A stretch of DNA of 6,964 nt from UBA11136 sp964482135 (GTDB lineage: Bacteria; Pseudomonadota; Alphaproteobacteria; UBA11136): the NCBI GenBank assembly GCA_964482135.1, contig CAYZWF010000061.1, forward strand, positions 1 to 6,964. The letters are read 5' to 3'. Under the pieces are notes generated by a model. The model was not told where the DNA came from and did no database searches. It worked only from the letters and a program-made list of their open reading frames with translations. The first letter of the stretch is position 1. Every line of letters begins with the position of its first letter. Below, piece after piece: positions 5,895-6,964 of this stretch. A program made the translations under genes and the position numbers.

Positions 5895-6926
5895 TCACTT
5901 CTCCAAAGTTTCGCTGTCGCCGACGCCATCCTGGGACCAGGACTCGGCAGCCGCCTCCAGGGAGGCAATCAAATCAAGAACGGCCACGGCGTCATCCACC
6001 GTGGCGCCCAGCCCGTAATCCCCCGACAGAAAGGCCGCCATCTGGCCGTGAAAGCCGGGCTTAAAACTGGCATCCACTTCATGCCGGGCCTCCACACGGG
6101 GGCTGTAACGCCGGATGTTTTCCTGTGGCGTGGGGGGCTGAACATCCAGGCCGTTGTAAACAGTCAGGGTCTCCAGCGGCGACAGATCCCAGGCCGTGCC
6201 GTCATCGAACAGGCACCTCACCCCGGTATTCACGGGATCGTCGGCATTAAGCGATAGCGTCACCGCAATGCCCTCAGCCGTAGCCAGCACACCGTTAAAC
6301 GAGACAAACGGCGCGGCTTCGCCCTTTTCCGGGAAAGAGGCCAGCGCCACGGAACGCAGGGGGCCTAAAATATGCAACATCAGATCGAGGGTATGGGCCG
6401 AACAAAACGAGATGAGATGGGGGATGATATCCCGGCCATGCCTTTCCACCTGGCTTTCAACGGATTCTGAAATCACCACGCGGACGGTCTTCAGTCCACC
6501 CTGCTTCACGCGGTCGCGCAAGCGGGCCGTGGTCCCGTAAAATCGCCGGTTATATCCCACCAGCTTGTTGCCAAGGGTCGCGCTCGCCGCGTTCGCCTGT
6601 GTCCGGGCCTCGTCGGCATCGAAACCGATGGGCTTTTCCATGAGCACCGGCTTGGATGTTTTCATCAGCCGCGCCGCCCATTGCGGCATCAGGTTCCAGG
6701 GAAGACAAGCCACCACGGCGTCAACCGCATCATCGGCCACCAGCACCTCGCCATCGGTCATATGCCGGGCCTGGGGCGCAATCTTGCGGAATTCATCCCA
6801 GTTGGGCGAGTCTTCGCGGGCCGTGCATACGGCCACGATCTCGGCTCCCAGCGCCAGCGCCGCCGCACCATGAGCCCGCGCCATGGGTCCGGCGCCGAGA
6901 AACCCCAGCCGTTTTATCTCCGCCAC
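5895..6926 (-). CDS. Gfo/Idh/MocA family oxidoreductase
   Basis: A 343-residue NAD(P)-dependent oxidoreductase of the Gfo/Idh/MocA family, which oxidises or reduces sugars, inositols or nucleotide sugars in the cytoplasm. The N-terminal Rossmann domain shows LGFLGAGPMARAH (7-19, GxGxxA type). The family's EKP motif is at 97-99 (LMEKPIGF), with Lys98 the usual catalytic lysine, and YNRRF follows at 125-129. The C-terminal domain carries AHTLDLMLHILG with His178 and Asp181, matching the catalytic HxxD position. Length is usual for the family. The start is GTG at 6926, with only a weak GGGAA upstream; a residual frame from an upstream gene may overlap it, but only 38 bases remain before the window edge. 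The stop abuts the radical SAM start, implying a shared pathway. The exact substrate cannot be told from sequence. Confidence 0.9.
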   Translation of the reverse strand: MAEIKRLGFLGAGPMARAHGAAALALGAEIVAVCTAREDSPNWDEFRKIAPQARHMTDGEVLVADDAVDAVVACLPWNLMPQWAARLMKTSKPVLMEKPIGFDADEARTQANAASATLGNKLVGYNRRFYGTTARLRDRVKQGGLKTVRVVISESVESQVERHGRDIIPHLISFCSAHTLDLMLHILGPLRSVALASFPEKGEAAPFVSFNGVLATAEGIAVTLSLNADDPVNTGVRCLFDDGTAWDLSPLETLTVYNGLDVQPPTPQENIRRYSPRVEARHEVDASFKPGFHGQMAAFLSGDYGLGATVDDAVAVLDLIASLEAAAESWSQDGVGDSETLEK

Positions 6927-6964
6927 GGAGGTTCCCGACGTAGCGCGTTATCCCGAACCGCATG

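Noticed and set aside
6914..6964. Possible C-terminus of an upstream gene ending in TAA at 6916-6914 and overlapping the oxidoreductase GTG start
   Set aside because: Only about 16 codons are visible and another frame also stops nearby (TAA at 6950-6948). This is too short to support a gene, though an overlapping upstream gene is plausible.

Overview
All recognisable genes in this window lie on the minus strand and read from high to low coordinates. There are eight protein-coding genes, tightly spaced and sometimes abutting (two TGAATG stop/start junctions), which looks like one long transcription unit. The contents are those of a surface-polysaccharide or LPS/glycan biosynthesis locus. Base composition (about 60% G+C outside one gene), GTG/TTG starts and protein style suggest a Gram-negative proteobacterium, probably an alphaproteobacterium of Rhodospirillales type. 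This assignment is an impression; no RNA gene or taxonomic marker is present. I see no tRNA, rRNA, CRISPR array, insertion sequence, origin, clear promoter or clear intrinsic terminator.

Layout in transcription order. (1) 6926-5895: Gfo/Idh/MocA-type NAD(P)-dependent sugar oxidoreductase. (2) 5894-4953: radical SAM protein with a C-terminal four-cysteine twitch/SPASM-like domain. (3) 4933-3653: poorly characterised transferase-like protein with capsule-synthesis or GT-B features. (4) 3630-3529: 33-codon ORF that looks like the decayed N-terminus of a glycosyltransferase. (5) 3519-2731: intact GT8-like glycosyltransferase with a DxD motif. (6) 2639-2055: SIS-domain isomerase of the GmhA (sedoheptulose-7-phosphate isomerase) type. 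(7) 2041-1499: HAD-IIIA phosphatase of the GmhB (heptose-1,7-bisphosphate phosphatase) type. (8) 1486-740: short transaldolase. (9) 706-1: extended-SDR sugar-nucleotide epimerase/dehydratase, cut off by the window edge.

Genes 6 to 9 read as a heptose or heptose-like sugar module. A transaldolase handles sedoheptulose-7-phosphate, a GmhA-like isomerase converts it to a heptose-7-phosphate, and a GmhB-like phosphatase removes the 7-phosphate after an anomeric kinase step. An SDR enzyme would then modify the activated sugar. The kinase and nucleotidyltransferase (HldE or HddA/HddC type) are not in this window and should lie nearby if the reading is right. Genes 1 to 3 look like a second group acting on a sugar or modifying a glycan, with an unassigned substrate.

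The most unusual points are a low-G+C block at about 2640-3655 carrying the glycosyltransferase and its decayed partial copy, substituted metal-site residues in the SIS protein, a rearranged Cys/His loop in the HAD phosphatase, and a stem-loop plus a 14-bp dyad between the glycosyltransferase and the isomerase.
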